A stretch of DNA of 64,000 nt from Heterocephalus glaber (GCF_000247695.1 NW_004624730.1:32670689-32734688), one strand, 5' to 3'; counted from the first letter of the stretch, positions 1 to 29,650 are shown. The notes: a model not told the origin generated them from the sequence alone. Numbers and translations: made by a program.

Positions 1-1211
1 CTATGGCCTCTGGCAGTTGTTTTTAACAGATCAAAATAGTGCTTACATCTGCCATTCACAATAGTTGCTGACATTGTCACTAAAGTGATGATTTGGATAG
101 CTGACTTTGTGGTCCTCACCTGGCAAAACAGTTTCAAGAAACAGTCTTCATTTGTACTCTTTGTACTTATTAGTTTAGCCTTCTGTGAGAAGGATAATTG
201 TCTCTCTAATTCATGCCCTGAAAGTTGAATAACTATAATGAAAACATTAGGTAATATATTATTGTCTTCAGTGTATACATATGTGCTGACATTTCAGACA
301 TTTGTCTGAAGTCAAGAAGTGTCCTTTCTCAATAAATATATGTTATAGTCTATTAAGATAAGAATATTTTTCCTGTTGCACAAAAGTGCCTAACGTATTA
401 TTATAGAGATGCATCTTTCATAACATCTGAGCACAAAAGTATAAGAAAATTAGCTCCTATCCTTCAGTGCTCCTATTGCCATTTAGTTATTTTTTCATTT
501 TTGTCATATACATCTTTGTCATCTCTTCAAATAAACTAGAATCTTGCAGTCAGGTACTGTAATTTACAAAACCTCTAAATTCGATACAGAGCCAAAGTCA
601 TTGTGTAAACAGAGAAAATGATGTCTCTTTAAGACTACCTGGGTTTCACTTTAGAGTCATACAAAATATACCTCTCTTCAATTAGTTAGGATGTTGCATT
701 TTTTAAAAATAATTTTAAAGAGCAACAATCAAAGGTTTTTTGCTCTAAGATTTCTTAGTTCCCCAAAAAAGACTTTGTAAACTAGAAATTACAAAATTTT
801 TAAAGATACTTGAATCTGAAGTTTTAATGACCTGTTTTTTAATTTTTTGTCAACTGCTCCAGAATTATTGGGATAGTTATTCAGTATAAAAAACATAAAC
901 CTAACATATTTTAATATAATCCTAACCCACTGCAGTTCCTGAAGAGATACACTAGTATAAGTTTTACACTGAGAGATGCCTCCATAAAAATTTATGCAAA
1001 TGAAATAACAAATTCTAGACCATTGTATATGTGATTTTTCAAGAAACAATTTCAAATGAGCTTTCATCTAATAAGCTAATTTTAATTTGATAAATATATT
1101 TCAAATGGAAAGTTAAAATTCATCTAGGAGTAGTAATACTTTTATTGTGGGTGAGTGCATTGAGTCAAACAATGAAGTATCTCTTTAAAAATGTTCTTAT
1201 GTTTTCCATAG
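1..1211 (+). other. MME intron, 3' part
   Basis: This is A/T-rich intronic sequence before the first exon in the window. It ends in a polypyrimidine-poor but usable acceptor, TTTTCCATAG. No coding exon or clear repeat was recognised here. Confidence 0.75.
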
Positions 1212-17630
<16,419 letters not shown>

Positions 17631-18337
17631 TCTTCGCAGGAGGCAGTGCATCCCCTGGCTCAACGTGCCAACACCACAGAAATGGGGAACTCTAGCGGGA
17701 GAGAGTGGGCTCCGGAGGTCACTGCAACTACTTGGGCTAATTAAGGAAAGCATCATAATACAAATGAAATTAGGATTTTCTGGGAAAATTATGGAAGGAA
17801 GAGGGGGTCTAAGGTCTGTCAAATCAGTCACTTCTCAAGTGTAAATAATGATTAATTCCAATAGACATTATTACAATTCATTTCTATTTCTCATATTTCT
17901 GTCACTTTGATGTTTTCCCTAGAAAATAGTGTTAATCACTTGCAGCTGACCAGGATTTCTATTCAAGGAGTGAAAGAAGATGTTGTATTTATGCAGTTGG
18001 ACACCAAAATCACAGTGGTTATATGATCATTTTAAACATATGGCCTAAATACTTGTTTTTACTTTTTTTGCAATATTTATACTCCTCCAAAACTCTTCCA
18101 AAGAACTCTTATACATAATGGGGCCTTAGAGCTTACATAGCTTTAAACTCATTTGCCATACATTAGTTTATTGTCATTATTTTATTTTAAGTACTGTTAG
18201 TGCAAAAATGAAAGTCTAAAACTTGTGTTGTACCTGCTTTACTGATATTAAGTCCCCTACAATTTTCTAACAATTCTTGCTCTCTCTGTCTCTCAAAACT
18301 TGGTCTTTTTAAACGATTTGTAGTAATGTATAAATAA

Positions 18338-18399
18338 TAATTTTTATATTTAATTGTTAACTACACTTAAAACTAAGTAACTGTTATTATAGGTGTTCA
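18338..18399 (+). repeat. 62-bp direct repeat, copy 1, in the MME 3'UTR
   Basis: It runs from TAATTTTTATATTTAATTG to TTATTATAGGTGTTCA and is identical base for base to 18469-18530. The bases on either side differ, so the repeat is exactly 62 long with a 131-base offset. Confidence 0.97.
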
Positions 18400-18468
18400 G
18401 ACAGTGTTCATGTTTCTGACCCTCCCTATCTGATGCACTATTCTGACACTTTTTTGATTAGTATGGTT

Positions 18469-18530
18469 TAATTTTTATATTTAATTGTTAACTACACTTA
18501 AAACTAAGTAACTGTTATTATAGGTGTTCA
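18469..18530 (+). repeat. 62-bp direct repeat, copy 2, in the MME 3'UTR
   Basis: It is identical to 18338-18399. After this copy the sequence (TTAAATATTGAAGTTTCAG) continues like the human 3'UTR. After copy 1 comes a 69-base spacer (18400-18468) that I do not recognise from human. Confidence 0.97.
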
Positions 18531-18836
18531 TTAAATATTGAAGTTTCAGACCAAGATAAACTGTTATGAACCAAGATCTGTAAAGTGATGTACAGATGAA
18601 AATTTGAGACTTTTTTAAACTTATAAATCATATTGATGAAAAGCTTTGAGCACTAACTTTGGAGTAAAAATTGTCATTGAACAGTTGTCTAAAGATATAA
18701 TCTTATGGTTTACAAACAGGATTTTTTAAAATTAAACCTGTCCCTAAGAGTGGCTATGATAAAAGGGCAAAATTGCATTTACATAGCTCTGTGACCCTTT
18801 ATCTTTTTAGGTTTGTCATGGAAAAAATATTTTGAT

Positions 18837-18842
18837 AATAAA
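18837..18842 (+). promoter_or_regulatory. Candidate MME poly(A) signal AATAAA
   Basis: The canonical hexamer lies in TTTGATAATAAATTGAAG, about 1.2 kb after the stop, within a block that is conserved with human by recall. Other AATAAA hexamers occur later, for example near 19849, so more than one site may be used. Confidence 0.55.
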
Positions 18843-19439
18843 TTGAAGTTATGACCCCATTATTTACTAAGCCTTTGTGTGAGCCGTCCAGCTTTAGAAA
18901 GTGCATTTATTTCTAAATAGGAATGGGAGGCCTCCAGTAGACCTACTTCTGGAATTCTAAGTCATGTAGATTTCTGGGCGGGGAGTATGTCTAGTCCCTA
19001 ACAAGAATTCATCTCTTGAGCTTTTATGTTCCTCTCCTTCCCTATCCTGTTGGCTAGTTTAGCTCATTTCATTACTTGATGAAGACTTTACAAACAAGGT
19101 ACAGTTCCATAACCTTTAATTTTTCTAACAAAATGTAAAAACAGAGAATTTTTATCCAAAATTTAGGTATTAGTTTTCCTTCCCTTGAAAAATTCCCATT
19201 TGCCTTTAAAATGTTATTGAAATATAACAATACTCTTATATACATAAAAATTGCATATAGCATAAGTGTAGAGGCCACTGAAATCACTCTCTCGGAACAT
19301 CCAAAACTTATAGCCAAAACCTGTAAAAAACAAAAGGTTGCCTTAGAAGCCTGCTTTTGTCATTTCAGTCCTCTACTATCCAGATCCCTCATAGCATACA
19401 CTACATTTGCCTGTATTGTCTTTTAGATAAATGTAGAAT

Positions 19440-19690
19440 CAGTCAGCATACATTCTTTAGTGTGTTTTCTTTCTTTCAGCCTTACATTTGTGAGCATCAA
19501 CTATGTTGTTACGTTGACTATGGATCTTTAATTCTCATGGCTGAATAATATTCTATTGTGTTATCACACTACAATTCATTCATCCATCCTATGGTTAATT
19601 GGATCTTGATACACTTCTTGTTTCTGGCTATTAGAAATAATGTAACTATGAGTTATAAACTGTGTCTGCATATTAATGTTTTTACTTGAA
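19440..19690 (-). repeat. Old L1-like fragment (antisense on plus)
   Basis: CATGGCTGAATAATATTCTA followed by TTCATTCATCCATCCTATGG and TTAGAAATAATGTAACTATG resembles the antisense of the end of L1 ORF2 in old L1 families. It may mark the end of the ancestral MME 3'UTR or lie inside it. Confidence 0.55.
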
Positions 19691-20093
19691 TCTTTAGTGG
19701 ACTCATCTCCCCAAATCTTTGCAAAACTTATTATAAATATTGATAATATAATTTCAGCTAACCATGAATATTTTTATGCTTTCCCCTTTAACACAATCAC
19801 TATTATCATGGATAATTCAAAGTATATTTTATGTCTATATTTCTTTAAAATAAATATACTTAAGTGATATTTGTAGTTGAAATAATAGGAGCACGTAGTG
19901 CTTAATAAAACAGCTGTCTCTGAGTTATTTTACTCTCATCTTCTCAAAACTACTGAAAAGGCAGAAGTGGAGAGTAATACAGATTATAAAAGGCCATTAG
20001 TGTCCTCACTGCTAGCTCTTGAAAACATTAGACACCCACCCCTGTGGAGCAACAACTCCAGTACCTGGATCCCTGCTCTCTATATAAGTAAGG

Positions 20094-20185
20094 TTTGGGG
20101 CCAGTATGTAGCTGAATGGTGCTATGCCTGCCTGGCAAGCACAAGGTCCTGAGTTCAATCCCCGTATTGGTGGGGGGGTGGGGGG
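20094..20185 (+). repeat. ID SINE
   Basis: GGGGCCAGTATGTAGCTGAA is a decayed A-box region and GAGTTCAATCCCCG the B box. It ends in an impure G run (20170-20188) where an A-rich tail would be expected. Confidence 0.85.
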
Positions 20186-20479
20186 GTGGAGAAGAAGTCA
20201 AAATAGCAATTTCTTTTCCTCCGACATCTGGAAATCATTAACTGTACATGGTGCTCTTGAGTCGTATGGAACCTTATGATCTCTCTCAACCACTCGTAAC
20301 CATTTGGAATTGCCACATTAAATAATGCATATATATAATCTTAAATGTAAATCTATTTCCACAATGCCTGAGTTCTAGTCAAGAAAAGAGTTTGGCAGCC
20401 GAAACGCCAACTATGGAATGAAGATGGGAGCTCAGGAATGAAGATAGGAAGAAACTCTTGGTAACACATGTTAGTAAGG

Positions 20480-20645
20480 AGTTTACCTCCATGCTTTACT
20501 GTCTGTGTGGATTCTAAGTGCAGGTGGAAAGGATGTTACCCTGGAATATGTCTTTGTTCTAGTCCTATTCTACTACTACTGGCAAGATGACCTTGAGCAT
20601 TTGTATGTTCTTTGGGGCCTCTGTTTCTGCCACCCAAATAAAAAA
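20480..20645 (+). repeat. Possible MIR fragment
   Basis: GGCAAGATGACCTTGAGCAT, TGTTCTTTGGGGCCTCTGTT and TCTGCCACCC echo the 'gtgaccttgggcaagtcacttaacctctctgagcctcagt' part of MIR. It is heavily diverged. Confidence 0.45.
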
Positions 20646-20738
20646 GGATTAGATTCTACTGGTTTTGACCAAAAAAGGAATATGTGTCCATTGCTTCCTT
20701 GACCTTTAGTCTGTGCTCCTGTTAAGAATCACTGGGCA

Positions 20739-20826
20739 GGGTGGGGATTTAGCTTAGTGGTACTGGCGCCTGCCTGGCAAGTGCAAGGTCCTGAGTTCAA
20801 TCCCTGGTACTGAGGGAAAAAAAAAT
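20739..20826 (+). repeat. ID SINE with 8-bp target duplication
   Basis: It contains GGTGGGGATTTAGCTTAGTG (A box), CCTGAGTTCAATCCCTGGTA (B box) and a run of A. It is flanked by ACTGGGCA at 20731-20738 and 20827-20834. The internal sequence is close to the other young copies in the window. Confidence 0.9.
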
Positions 20827-20834
20827 ACTGGGCA

Positions 20835-23800
20835 CCATAATCTCAAATCCCTCACTTAAATGCCTAAGCCCCATTAGACCACGTTAGCCCAAAGAACAAG
20901 GACCAAAGTTTTTTTTCAAGTTTTGGTCTGTGCTCCTGTTAATATTAGGCATTTAGATAAGGCAAAAGCTTGCTAATTTTCTGAAAAGCTTTATCTTTCC
21001 TATTGCCAGGGCTAGCTCTTGAAGTAGAAAACATCTGCTATTTTAGAAAGAACATAAGATTCCACCCTGTCAAAGAAGGATAATCAGAATTTTTTAAATC
21101 AGGTTCAAGTCTCAGGAATACAGAATAACAACAGCCATTTTTTCCATTAAGTTTATTATACATTTTAGGTATACAATACAGTTACATTCATCATTGGGAT
21201 CTAACAACAGTCATTTTTGATAACTGTTGTTTTTATATGTCGTTCACTCTACTTAAAATTCCCATTCCCCATCTAACCTACCCCACATATTTCTTGAAAT
21301 ATATTAAGACTAAATGGAGCTTTTATCTCTATATAGTCTTACATTTTCTGCTTACTTCAAAATGAATTTCTTACAAATGAATGGCATAAACTATTTTACC
21401 AATATTTTCATGTTTTCACCACTCTTACTTCCAAAGATAACCATAGTTTACTGATGAGATTTGTTTTCAAAAACTTAAGTGAAATGGTTACTGGATGTCA
21501 TAGGGAAACACAGGAATAATCAGATAACTTATGCAGAAGGCACTGCAGTGCCCTTAGGCTGAAGAACTTGACCAGCTGGTTCATCAGGAAGAGAGGAGCT
21601 GTATCTTAATACTCTCGATGGTACATTTATTTCTTTCTAATTGCTTTTTAAACAATATTTGCTTAGTTGCAGCTCCTTTGTGCTTTGTAATTTCTCTAAA
21701 ATACTAAGGAATACTCTTGTCATTTTCAACCTCATAGGCAAAATGCTGTGCTTATATTTTGACAAAACAGATCTGAGTGATACAAGAGAAGCCTGGCAGA
21801 AAAGTAAGCATTTGGCTCTTGCCAGAAATAATCATAAGCTCTCAGCTGGGAAGAGTAGAAAGACTAGAAAGCCTAGTATATCTATTTAATCTTTATACTT
21901 CAGGATCCTCCTTTCTACCCAAAAACTAAAAATTCTCCAGGTATCAGGCATATTAACATCTTACTGTATTGCTATAAGTGCACTTGATATCATCTCATAT
22001 CTGATCATCTCAAGTTATAATACATTCTAGAAATTTACTCCATATTCAGGAAGACTCAAACCAGTCAAGTATGTGGATTATCATTTACCTTTGTGTAAAT
22101 CCTTCACATGTGCTATGAATGCTCTATGTCCTGCTGAAATGCAGCATCTGAGATGTGATGTTAGAAAGTTTGTGGCAGTTTTATGGTGTCAAAGAAATAG
22201 GGATCTCAAAAAGCTAAATATCAGAAAATGTTTAGATTTGTTAAATGAAACTACAAAAATGACACAATGCTAAATATGTTTTATCATTTCAATTTCATTA
22301 AAATATCGTTGCACAGAAAAACAATTGAAACAGTATATGCCAAAAATTAATCACAATTAGGTCCAGGTGGTAGTATGGTTAAGTGATTCTCATTTTCTTT
22401 ATTTTGTTTTATTTCTTTTTTTTAAGGGCATGTATTTTAAGCTTTTCTGTGATGGGAAAATGTCAGTGTTGAAGATAATTTTTCACAATTTTACTTGAAA
22501 GAAAGAAAGAAGCAATAATAAAGGGATGAAATGAGAAAAAACATTGACCAAAGGAAAAAAATATGATTTCCCTAAATTTGCATTTGTTAATTTATGTAAG
22601 AAGGTATTCTGTTTGGTATTTCAGGCAATTTAGACAAGGTGCAGTGGATTTGGGCCAGGGGGGCCCTGCCCTGGAGACAGAGCAGCTCTCACAGGATCAA
22701 GTCAGGCACCACCTATGTGTGACACACTGTACCATACCCATTAGAAGATAAAAATAAACAAAAATGGCTTCCTTTTTTACATAGTAAAGGCACTGAAAGT
22801 GTACACAAACATGTCAAAACATGTACAGAAAACTAAATTTGAGAATTCAAGGGAGTTTCCTTCATGCTAAAGACATCCTGAAGGAAATTGTACTTAAATT
22901 CTGTTTGTTTATATGGATAGGATTTTGACCATTAAAGGAAGTGAGGGAATATTTTGGTTTAAAATTAGATAACAAAAGAGTAAGAATTCACAAGCACTGT
23001 CTCGCTGCTGGCTTCAGAAGAGCAGAGCAGAAAGGGCTTGCACACCTTGAACACAGTTACTCATTATTCGCAGTTGGCATGTCTTATAACAACAAACGCT
23101 ATCCTTATTTATTCACTAAGTATCTTATACTATTCTCAAAGTCTATTTGTTATCTTTCTACTTTGAGAGATGTCTTGTGATTTCTTGCATTTGCAAGCAG
23201 TTGTGTGATAAAGATAACATTTTGTCCTATTCCTGGGAACTTAGAACTGTGCTCTATTTTAGATCCTCTCACTAACTTACTGCACTAAGAAAATAACTAA
23301 TTTCTCTGAATTTTTATTGTCTCAGAATTAAAATCAGAGTTAGGATCATGGCTTTTTCAAAAAACAGAAGGCAGACCGATGGAATGTTTCAGCAAACTCC
23401 TTAAAAAGGACAAAAGCTATCACTTTTTTTTTGGAGAGGGCATAAAGTCATAGAAATATCTGTATCTACGACCCAGGGACATCCAGAGTCAAAGCAGAGA
23501 GCAGCCAAATGTCTAAATGGTGAGCATTTGGCTCATCTAAGCCTCTGCTTCCTCCTCTGCACATGCACATCTTGGACGGATACTGGACCAGTTGCCAACA
23601 AATTGTATTTTCACCTGCATTGAAACTTAATATCCTTTACTTTCCCTGGCACTAGTTAAATTGTATGAATCTTTAAAAACATGAGGATGTTTGGCTAAAA
23701 AAGTAAATTTTTTTTTACCATATTGTCTTTCCTTTCGTGTTGCTGTTAGTCGCTTACCTGATCCCTCTTGAATCATGTTTCAAATTTTCAATATACATTC

Positions 23801-24110
23801 TTGAAAAAGAAAAGACAAAAACTGCAATCCTGTAAATAGTAAAGGATTTTTTTTTCAGAGGTAAAAAGCAAAAATGAGAACACACTCAAAACAGAATTGA
23901 ATTTTGAGAAAAGCAATGATTTGTGGGAAACAGTTTATAGTTCATTGCGCAAATATCTTCACTTCTCTCAGAAAATGTCACTGGCACCAGAGATGTTGGC
24001 AAAACTATTTACCTCCTTTGAAACTTAGTTTCTGCAGACATGAAGTGTACTGACGTTTTTGTTAAGCCGAATAATTCCCCTCCTACAACCATGTCCACAT
24101 GCTAATTCCC
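20835..24110. other. Gene-free stretch downstream of MME
   Basis: I see only a short L1 3' end in antisense at about 21138-21205 (the ATTTTAGGTATACAATACAG wording). No conserved coding frame, RNA gene or other repeat was recognised. The reading frames present are under 85 codons and lack familiar motifs. Confidence 0.6.
21138..21205 (-). repeat. L1 3' terminal fragment
   Basis: CATTTTAGGTATACAATACA and GTTACATTCATCATTGGGA match the complement of the L1 3' end seen at 16280-16340 and the L1 tail at 44695-44735. Confidence 0.8.
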
Positions 24111-24119
24111 GAAACCTAT

Positions 24120-24575
24120 GAAAATGTTAGGATTCATGGCAAAGTGAATTAAAGGTTACAGATGAAATTAAATTTTCCCATCAGCTTTTAAGAAAGGAAA
24201 ATTATCTGAGGTTATCCAAGTGGACCCAATACAACCATACAGGTTCCTAAAAGTGGAAGAGAGGCAGAAGAGTAGCTCAGTGAAGTGATGTAAGAAGGAC
24301 TAGACCCGTTCTTGCTGACTTTGAAGATGGAGGCAGGTAGATGGTCATAAGCCAAGAAATGTAGCAGCCTCTAGAAACTGGATGGAGAAGATAAGAAAAT
24401 GGGTTCTTCCTAGAGTACCCAAAAGGAGTAGATCCCTGCCAGTACCTTGACTTTGGCTCAGACACGTCATATTTCTGATCTAGAGAACTATGACATAACA
24501 AATCTGTGTTGTTTCAAGCCACTGTTTATGGTAATTTGTTATAGAAGCTATAGAAAATATATAGCATAAGTAAAT
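24120..24575 (+). repeat. MLT1-type MaLR LTR
   Basis: It carries the typical series ATTATCTGAGGTTATCCAAG, TGGACCCAATACAACC, TCCTAAAAGTGGAAGAGAGG, TTTGAAGATGGAGGCAGG, GCAGCCTCTAGAAACTGG and GTGTTGTTTCAAGCCACTG, ending near GGTAATTTGTTATAGAAGC. This is the known word order of MLT1 LTRs. Confidence 0.8.
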
Positions 24576-25844
24576 ACTCAGTAGATAATACTTTGGGGTT
24601 ATTTAAACCTTTTGAAAATTATGCTAATTTCACATTATCTTCACACAACTATAAAAATTCAGCCCAAAATATTTACTATTCTTCATTTATCTGTTATTAC
24701 ATAATAAGTATATGGAAGAAACATCAATTTGAGATAACTGAGTATGAGTTGGTCTATTCTAAACTAAAAAAAAAAGTCATAAGTGACTCACTTATGCAGG
24801 GACAAACACTGGCCTTTATAAAATAAACATAATTCATCATACAGAGGTTAAGTATTTGGTAATTAAGCCTTGCCTATCACCCACCTTTCATCTTTATATA
24901 CAAACTAAGCATCAAGAAGGTGTTCCTTGGATAAGCACTAATGTGTCAAAAATATTTATGACATTATCCTCTAAAGTAGCTAAAATATAAATTGTTTAAG
25001 CAAAGCTTTAAGAAAATAGAAACCATAGACCATGGAGCCTTGAGATTTTTCTGCACTTGGCACATTGGATTTCCCTGAAAGTTTATTTATAGGTGTTATG
25101 TTTACCTAAAAATTAATTGTTATATTCTCAGGAACTTTTGGACTTCTGCTTTAAGGAGTATGTGATAAAAAAGACATATTACCCAAATGCTTAGATATTA
25201 AAAATAAAGAAGAGACGATCACACTGGAAAATGTGTGCTGTCCTTGGTAGCAACACAAAGAACCTTGCTCGGATTTTTAATGTACAACACCCCTAAGTTA
25301 CATATTTACATTGCTCACAGCTTTTTCAACATTTATTGTGTTCTGTAGATAGCAAAATGAATAAACAGAACCCAGCCCTTGGTGTGCTGAAACCAGTTCA
25401 CAGCAGCTCATTAGAGCTGACTGTCAAATTTTCAGGAATTTCGTGATATCATATTGGTAGCTTTGAATTGCCCAACATTACAAATCGGAGTTGGCTGGTT
25501 TATTTTTTTCTCAGAGAAGCTGCTGTTCAGCCTTTACTACCACAGCACTAGCCCTGAGCTAGAGCAACTCACAATCCAGAAACTGAAACCAGGGTCACCA
25601 TTCTAAAGTTATACACAATCTAAGGAGGGCTTCTTAAATATCTTAGATATAGTAGCTTTACATATTTGTAACGTCTCCTGAAGATAGCTGTTTCTTTCCT
25701 ATTCCAATAGAATCAGTACATTACAATTTTCCAGAAGGTGAAAGCAAAGTATCTGGAGGGAGAGATACTTTTTCCTCCTTCACACAGTAGCAACATGTAA
25801 ACTAATACAAATTGGGGGTGGGGTGGTTAAACTAAGTCAGTGCT

Positions 25845-26195
25845 ACAAAACAGATGCTTTTGCCCCCATCACATCCATATGTTGAAACTTAATGATGAAG
25901 GATATAGTATTAAATGGGAACTTTCAGAGGTGATTAAGTCCTGAGGATGGCGCCTTCGTGATTGGGTTGAGTTCTCATAAAAAAAGAGACCTCAGAGAGT
26001 TCCCTGGGTCCTTCTGTTGTATGAAGGCACAATGGGAAGATAGCCAACTGTGAACCAGGAAATAGGGTCTCACCAGACACTGAGTCTGCTTGTGATTTTG
26101 GACTTCCCAGCCTCCACTGCTGAAAAAAAAAAATGCTGTTGTTTGTATACCACCCAGTCTATGACATTCTATAGTAGCAGACTGCACTGACTCTC
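25845..26195 (+). repeat. MaLR-like LTR
   Basis: The series is CCATATGTTGAAACTTAATG, GGTGATTAAGTCCTGAGGAT, CAGAGAGTTCCCTGGGTCC, GTGAACCAGGAAATAGGGT, CTCACCAGACACTGAGTCTG, TTGGACTTCCCAGCCTCCA and ACCACCCAGTCTATGACATT. It is clearly an old mammalian LTR-like repeat, and MaLR is my best placement. Confidence 0.7.
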
Positions 26196-26199
26196 AAGG

Positions 26200-29100
26200 T
26201 CAGACTAACTACAGTATGATACAGATCTAATGATTCTGCAAGTGACAAAGGCATTCAAATGAAGAAGTTATCTTCATCTGTTTATATTAACAAAAGCTTT
26301 AGCAGATGCATCAGTGAGACTGGTTTTAAAGATGGACAGAATGTTTTCAAAAGGAAAATAGTAGAATGAAAATTCTAAGAGAAATGTTTATTCTAAAGTA
26401 ACTGGTAGTTGGGACAGTTCTTCATAGAGCCAATTGGGTTGCCTCAAATTAACCAGAAGAAAAACATTACTTCTCATGGTAGTTTGAAGCTAAATTATAA
26501 GAGTTCAGAATTCTAAACTGAGAAGTTTCAATTTTGAAATTGTAAAGCCTGATTTTCAGTCAAAAAGAGGGTTGTGCTAATAAGAAATTAGAGGCCTAGT
26601 AAACAATCAAGAGACCAGAGTTCATATCTGTTTTCTTCAGCATTGTACCTCTAGCGCTTTATTTATTCCCCTTAAGACCCTAGGAGCTAAATTTATGCAA
26701 CTGTCCTTGATTCTTTTATCACAAAATATACCTGTTAAAATATTTCAATACATGGCAACTAACCCAACCCCCGAGGCACTCCCAGTCACTTCATATAATA
26801 ACTTTTATATTCTTTCATATGATATGATATCTTGCCAGACTAAAATGTTAAGAGGCAAGATTAATGACAAACAGAATGTGAATAGAATACGAAATTCGTT
26901 TTTCTACCTATTAACAAAAGACTAGAGCAAGAGAGACTTGCTTAAGTGTGTACTTCCCATTCTGTCTTAGGGCCTTGAATATAATGCAGCGAATGGTACT
27001 CAAAGTGAAGTCAAGTCAGTACAGTACAATAGAAAGAATAGAGCTGAGTGAAATTGAGGGATATCATATTACAGAGTGTCATCCAACCTCAGGCTTCCCT
27101 GTTCCCGATTAGAAAATGTGCTACACTAGAGCCTTTCCTTCTTCTGGAAATACTGGAGAATCAATGCCAGTCCAAGGCTGGTGGGTCAGTGAGCATAACT
27201 AGCTTGGAGCCCTAACAATATGGCTGCAAGTAGTAGATGAAACAAATGAAGAACATTAACTGTGTTCATAAAACAAGCAACAAGATACAAGAGGCAGAAA
27301 GAAATAGTGGAGAAAATACTGCAATAAATGTCATCAAACTTCCATTTGTCGTATAGACACAAGTCCCAGAGTCTCTCAACTTCCTACCATAGTTTTTAGT
27401 CCATATCAACCCATGTCTAGAGCCTTTTACTACTAAAGAATTCCTTCTGCTCTGGCTCCAGCTTTTGCAAAGGTTTTTCCTGTTCACTCCAGTCCCTAAT
27501 GCAACAGACTGAGGCTGCTACTAATAATCCTCACCAAAGAGACAGACCCTCCTACCTCTCCTTAGTGACACATTTCTGAGTGTGATGATTCCAGGAATTG
27601 AGGGCACTGTCATCTGACCCAAGGACGCTGTCTATTGTTACTGCCAGGATTCCAAGCATAGATATTTTTCCATTGCATCAACTACTACTTTATTGAAATC
27701 TTTTGTTCTCACATCCCACAGAGATACATATGCAGGAAGGAGGCATATCTCTATCAGTTGTATTTATTTGCCTTACTGCAGACCCCTTGAACTAGGACTC
27801 AAAGTGTAACTCACAGTGATATTTTAAGTGACAGAATATGCACAGAACTTAGAATCTCCCTTCTCCCCTCAAAAAAACTTTTGAATCTCAGGCTTCCCTT
27901 AGGATAATTATTTCTCATGAGACTGCTCACTTCAGTCTGAAACTCCTGTTGTGCATGCCAGACCCCTAAGGACTGATACTTACCCAGTCTGTGTGCCTAT
28001 GTGGTTGTGCCATGTGTTTACAGCTAGCATCCATCCTGATTGGAGTCCACTGTCTCCAAGCCACCCTCATCCTAGGGGAAACATAGTGGAGGCTCTATGA
28101 ATGGCAGTGTAAAAAATCACGGGAAAGTATCACAAGAGAGGATATTTTCCATGCCTTAGTTCCTGAATAATAGTAAAAATATAAAATGCTACATCATTAT
28201 GAAGGTGTTTGTCATTTGAGGAGGTATCAATGTTTCTCATTTACAAGTAAATATATTATAGTACAGAATACAACAAAATATCTTTTCTGATACAAAACTG
28301 TGATCAAAAAGTCTCAATGTGGTTCTTTGGATAAAAACAGGTAAGCACTACCCATTTTCCTACTCCTTCTCTTTCTTTCTTTGTAACAGAATTCTCAAGT
28401 GTTGTCTGAGCACATGATCACCTAGCTACATACTACATTTTTGAGGCAGGAGTAAACATGTGATTGTGTTTCAGTTGACAGAATGAGAAAAGAAGCTGTA
28501 TATACAGCTGTGAGTCCCCTCAAATAGAAATGAGATTGTTCGCACTCCAAGATGCAGACCAGAATTTCCAAACATAGGGTGAGCAAGCCTCAAATTGGTG
28601 TGGGAAGTAACAACATGCAAAGACCTCAGTTCCTCATCAATCTCACTCTGGGCTATTAAATGAGAGAGAAATAAATTCCCACTTTGTTTGAGTTCAAGAT
28701 TGTTTTGTTTGGGGGGATCTCTGTTATAGCAGTTTAGTCTAGGTGCTAACAAATACAAGAAAACCATTGTAATGCTTTCAGTCTCTGGAAGGAAGAAGCA
28801 AAGATTTAAATATGCATATGTGTATGACTAGAGAAATACACGATAGAACCTCAGGGACTGCATAATCAATGTGGAATATCTATTGGGAAGAAAAACTGTG
28901 GAGTTTAAGTTTATATGTTATGCATTACAAGCTACATGGCAGGCTGAAAATGAACCCATTCAAGATTCAATAAGGCATAAGAGAAAGCAATTTCCTGATA
29001 ATTCTCTTTGCCGCTACTGCTCTTGTATGAATTCCTAGCCCACCATAATAAAATGAATACATGAATAAAACTTTTAAAGTTGTTGGATGTGTCAAGGTAA
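26200..29100. other. Gene-free stretch
   Basis: Apart from a possible LTR-like end at about 28440-28750 (GAGAGAGAAATAAATTCCCA followed by TCTGTTATAGCAG), I recognise no gene or repeat. Candidate reading frames on both strands have no known domains. Confidence 0.55.
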
Positions 29101-29104
29101 TTAA

Positions 29105-29328
29105 TGCTTGGGGTTATTATACCCATGAGAATTGGTGCCAGGACCCAGTGCAGACCAAAACCAAAGGATGCTCAAGTCTTTTATATAAAATTGGACAGTA
29201 TTTGCATATAACTAAGTCACAGCCTCCAGTCTACTTTAAATCATCTCTAGATCACTTATAATTATATTATAATATAATAGATTGATTATAATACACAAAG
29301 TAATGTAAACACCGTCAACTGTATTGTA
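29105..29328 (+). mobile_element. Tigger-type (Tc1/mariner) DNA transposon, left piece
   Basis: TGGTGCCAGGACCCAGTGCA, GGATGCTCAAGTCTTTTATA, CAGTATTTGCATATAACTA, CTTTAAATCATCTCTAGATC and TAATGTAAACACC follow the word order of a common nonautonomous Tigger-like element of mammals. The L1 complex interrupts it at about 29326, and its continuation is at 35391. Confidence 0.75.
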
Positions 29329-29650
29329 TTCTTTTGTTTTTGTTTTTTTAATCTTTTTTTGAAGCAAAACATTTATTGGTACATTTTAGATACACATAAT
29401 GATAATATTCATCATAGAGAATTTGTACCTGTATATGATATATCTTGCTTCTTTTTTCCCATTCCCCCTCCTTGACCCCTCTTCCCTTTCCTTATATACA
29501 AAAGCTTTGTTTTCATTTTTTCCTTGTTCCTTCTTTCCTTTCCCCTCCCCCCTCCCTTGTTCTCCTTTTCATTTGAACAGCTATTGATTTTTGTGAGTTG
29601 ACCTTGTGTCCAGCTATTCTACTAAATTTGGTTATTAAGTCTAGAAAACT

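Larger units (their letters stand above)
17631..19440 (+). other. MME: MME 3' untranslated region (extent uncertain)
   Basis: Sequence after the stop resembles the human MME 3'UTR as I recall it, for example CCAACACCACAGAAATGGGG, CTTATACATAATGGGGCCTT, and GGTTTGTCATGG before the AATAAA at 18837. The similarity seems to continue past that signal to around 19.4 kb, so longer transcripts using a later site are likely; human MME has a 3'UTR of roughly 3 kb. An exact 62-bp repeat lies inside (18338-18399 and 18469-18530). The far end cannot be fixed without transcript data. Confidence 0.75.

Noticed and set aside
18338..18530. A CRISPR-like or satellite array
   Set aside because: There are only two copies with one spacer, in a mammalian 3'UTR; a simple duplication explains it.
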